Source: Rhynchopus sp. YZ270_cl-10
Lineage: Eukaryota; Euglenozoa; Diplonemea; Diplonemida; Diplonemidae
Length of the DNA stretch: 64,000 bases
Assembly (NCBI GenBank): GCA_964035575.1
Contig: OZ037907.1
Coordinates: 124,001 to 188,000, forward strand
Reading direction: 5' to 3'
Shown: one piece after another, positions 61,690 to 64,000 of the stretch
How positions within the stretch are numbered: position 1 is the stretch's first letter
Layout of the letters: each line of letters opens with the position of its first letter
Made by a program: the position numbers and the translations under genes
Notes under the pieces: generated by a model
What the model was told of the DNA's origin: nothing
The model's database searches: none
What the model saw: the letters and a program-made list of their open reading frames with translations, nothing else

Positions 61690-61990
61690 TTCAGCGGTCC
61701 TCGAGCGTCACCTCCTCCTTCCCGAGGAGAAGTGCGCCTGGGCGAGGCGGATGAGCGACTCCAACATACGGATAGTACGCCTGCTTTGGTTGAGCTTGCT
61801 GCGGTTCACCCTTTGCCAGTTGAAGTAGCGCTCCAGGAGCGCAGTAACAGCAGGGGCAATGGGGGGCGGACCTTTTGCCTTTCTCGACTTAATCATTTCA
61901 AGGTACACTCTCATTCTGTCTACCGGCCAGAGCGAATCGTCGTCGGCATCCAACAGCATCACCATGAGGAATAATGCATTGTCGACCGTA
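61690..61990 (-). pseudogene. MCM9: MCM9-like helicase fragment (C-terminal AAA+ lid region)
   Basis: The minus frame 61965-61708 reads LMVMLLDADDDSLWPVDRMR, then VYLEMIKSRKAKG..., ALLERYFNWQRVNRSKLNQS, RRTIRMLESLIRLAQAH. MCM9 has the same order: LVLLD, then LW..(E/D)(K/R)M(K/R).Y, then a helical lid with L.RYY..QR, then the family signature TIR(L/M)LESLIRLA(E/Q)AH. After AQAH the frame slips by one base: in the next frame LGKEEVTLED matches the MCM9 continuation (VTLED), then a stop follows. Only about 85 of more than 600 expected residues are present. This is a dead or captured exon. Its 5' edge is close to the frameshifted ankyrin gene on the same strand. Confidence 0.65.
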
Positions 61991-62099
61991 AAGGTAGGTA
62001 GGAATGCTCCTGGGATCCTAAAGGAAACTCAGTTTACAGGAATGAAAATACAACTCCAACGAAGCTGCACACAAGAATGGCGCAACTTAAGGAGAATGT

Positions 62100-63290
62100 C
62101 CGTCATTGTTCTAACGCTCAGTGTCTGCCCCTGCATCAATGAGCACCTGCACCACGTCTGCATGTTTCCCTCCACAGCAAAGTGCAACGCAGTGTCGTTC
62201 TCCTTGCCTTGGTGATTCAGGTCCACCTCCGGCAAGCTCACAAGATAGCGCACAATATCGGTGTGTCCAAGACACGCTGCAAGGATAAGACACGTGTCTC
62301 TGTTGGCATCTGTGGCACGCACATCCGCACCTGCTTTGACCAACATCTTCACAGTTGGGAGTTCTTCTGAATAGCTAGCTACGTGCAGAGCCGAGCGTCC
62401 TTCATCATTCTTTGTCTCAATGACTGCCCCCGCATCAATGAGCACCTGCACCACGTCTGCATGTTTCCCATGCACAGCAAAGTGCAACGCAGTGCACTTG
62501 TTGCTCCCTTGGTGATTCAGGTCCACCTCCGGCAAGCTCACAAGATAGCGCACAATATCGGTGTGTCCAAGACACGCTGCAAGGATAAGACACGTGTTTC
62601 TGTTGGCATCTGTGGCACGCACATCCGCACCTGCTTTGACCAACATCTTCACAGTTGTGAGTTCTTCTGAATAGCTAGCTACGTGCAGAGCCGAGCGTCC
62701 TTCATCATTCTTTGTCTCAATGACTGGAGAAGCACCTGCACCACGTCTGCATGTTTTTCCTCCACAGCACAGTGCAACGCAGTGTCGTTTTTGCTCCCTT
62801 GGTGATTCAGGTCCACCTCCGGCAAGCTCATAAGATAGCGCACAATATCGGTGTGTCCAAGACACGCTGCAAGGATAAGACACGTGTTTCTGTTGGCATC
62901 TGTGGCACGCACATCCGCACCTGCTTTGACCAACATCTTCACAGTTGGGAGTTCTTCTGAATTGCTAGCCAAGTACAGAGCCGAGCGTCCTTCATCATCT
63001 TTTGTCTCAATGTCTGCCCCCGCATCAATGAGCACCTGCACCACGTCTGCATGTTTCCCTTCCACAGCACTGTGCAACGCAGTGCGCTTGTTGCTGTCTT
63101 GGTGATTCAGGTCCACCTCCGGCAAGCTCACAAGATAGCGCACAGTATCGGTGTGTCCATGATACGCTGCACTAAGACACGTGTCTCTGTTGGGGTCTGT
63201 GGGACGTACATCCGCACCTGCTTTGAACAACTTCATAACAGCTGCGGTCAACTTCATCATTGTTGTGTCGTGAGTTGTTGCTGAAAATGT
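62100..63290 (-). pseudogene. Ankyrin-repeat gene, frameshifted
   Basis: Four tandem DNA units of about 300 bp, each encoding three ankyrin repeats. They follow the pattern (DEGRSALHVASYSEELPTVK / MLVKAGADVRATD), (TCLILAACLGHTDIVRYLVS / LPEVDLNHQ), (TALHFAVHGKHADVVQVLID / AGA). Frame 63326-62679 carries the N-terminal units. A 10-bp net loss near 62727 relative to the sister units moves the reading to frame 62883-62029. A one-base loss near 62170 moves it again. Two shifts in near-identical units suggest a recently broken gene or assembly error. The known role of the fold is protein binding; partner unknown. Confidence 0.75.
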
Positions 63291-63322
63291 ACACAAATAA
63301 AGGGTGAGAAAGTTGCACCAGA

Positions 63323-64000
63323 TCACACTACGCCCTCACTAATCAGGACTGAACCAAAGGGAAACAACGCTTTGAGACTACCGTGAGATAAACGGTGACC
63401 ATCTCCCTGCGAGACAAGAACATAGCACTGCCCCTTCCCCTCCACCCCACCATCAACAACACAACTCAACGAGATGCGACGTCCCGTCCCCCTTGACGAG
63501 TGTGAAGAGCCCCTCGGACAATGGTGGAGGAGAGGATCCTCAACCACTGATGCCACACCCACACCTCCTGCATCAGGCTCTGTCTGTGGGGTGTTGCTGG
63601 CAGACGTGGGGCTAGGTGCATCCCCTAGGTCTCGAATACCACCAGGTGAAGAAGAGTAAACGCAGAAAGGGATGTTTTGTTTTATCACCCCAGTTCCACC
63701 CCCTAGAAGTCCGTTGGTGTGAATCAAAAAAGCTAACACAAGGACTACACACAGCACCTATCGGTTCTGTTGTTTCTATTTTTTTTCTGCAAAAAAAAAA
63801 CAGCAAAAAAAATTTTGCACACACGTCTTTACAATAACCAGGCTGAGTTTTTGGGTAGTCTCTTTGTCACAAAAAGACGGTTGTTCGGGGATGTTGTCAC
63901 CCCATTTGCTTGTATTGCTTAAGGCATGGGATATCTGCCTCTTAAACATATGCGCAGTAAAGTAAGGGCGAACATCAACCTCTCGGTTGTAGTCGCTCAA
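63323..64000. other. No firmly supported gene
   Basis: A minus-strand frame (63757-63323) begins LCVVLVLAFLIHTNGLLGGG, which resembles a signal peptide, but it opens at a GTG and is otherwise Gly/Ser/Pro-rich. Poly-T/A runs at 63777-63812 flank it. It could be the 5' exon region of the ankyrin gene. Undecided. Confidence 0.25.

Overview
The window looks like nuclear DNA of a free-living or symbiotic protist with a large, repeat-rich genome. Long intronless-looking reading frames use a standard code (TGA, TAG and TAA all serve as stops). They encode eukaryotic domains: F-box, SK-type potassium channel, OTU-like peptidase, Crinkler/RHS-type NTPase-nuclease, ankyrin repeats and an MCM9 fragment. 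No operon structure, Shine-Dalgarno signal, rRNA or tRNA was found. My best guess is an alveolate alga such as a chromerid. That rests on the feel of the protein families and is not a search result.

Layout. 1-12.3 kb is relatively quiet: a small fold-back repeat, an F-box protein gene (minus, 1045-3417), AT-rich spacer, and an SK-like channel gene (minus, 8780-11209). 12.3-27 kb is a repeat mosaic. It holds very pure 5-, 7- and 9-bp tandem arrays whose units nearly all carry GTAC or GTATAC. The arrays are interleaved with 10-bp arrays that form two nested inverted pairs (14364-24386 and 15801-20990), dispersed short repeats, and decayed gene fragments. 29.8-31.5 kb carries an OTU-like/zinc-cluster gene whose 5' end is missing or lies in another exon. 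32-35 kb is more repeat mosaic with a 650-bp array.

35.9-49.86 kb is the most striking region. It is a chain of two kinds of inverted-repeat element that alternate. A-type elements (ends CTAGGCATA ... TATGCCTAG) carry short-motif arrays just inside each end and often a gene-like scrap in the middle. B-type elements (ends TAGG(G/T)GGG ... CCCC(C/A)CCTA) are long fold-backs, some of them near-perfect palindromes over 1 kb. Each A directly abuts a B through a CTAG, and each B is followed by a C-tract of 7-24 bases. Other elements are inserted inside them, and intact sister arms or paralogues show the empty sites. Examples are a 3.9-kb element with 20-bp inverted ends and a 2-bp duplication, and a 69-nt sequence with a poly(A) tail and a 9-bp duplication.

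50.0-53.4 kb is a whole Crinkler/RHS-like gene with a tandemly duplicated NTPase. 54-59.3 kb holds more arrays and a 1.26-kb element with about 100-bp inverted ends. 61.7-63.3 kb has a frameshifted MCM9 C-terminal piece next to a frameshifted ankyrin-repeat gene.

The host genes do not form a pathway. The common theme is architectural: many unrelated non-autonomous elements share one plan, namely inverted ends, a private short motif repeated just inside the ends, and captured sequence in the middle. They are nested in one another and accompanied by GTAC-core arrays. No intact transposase or polymerase was seen in the window.
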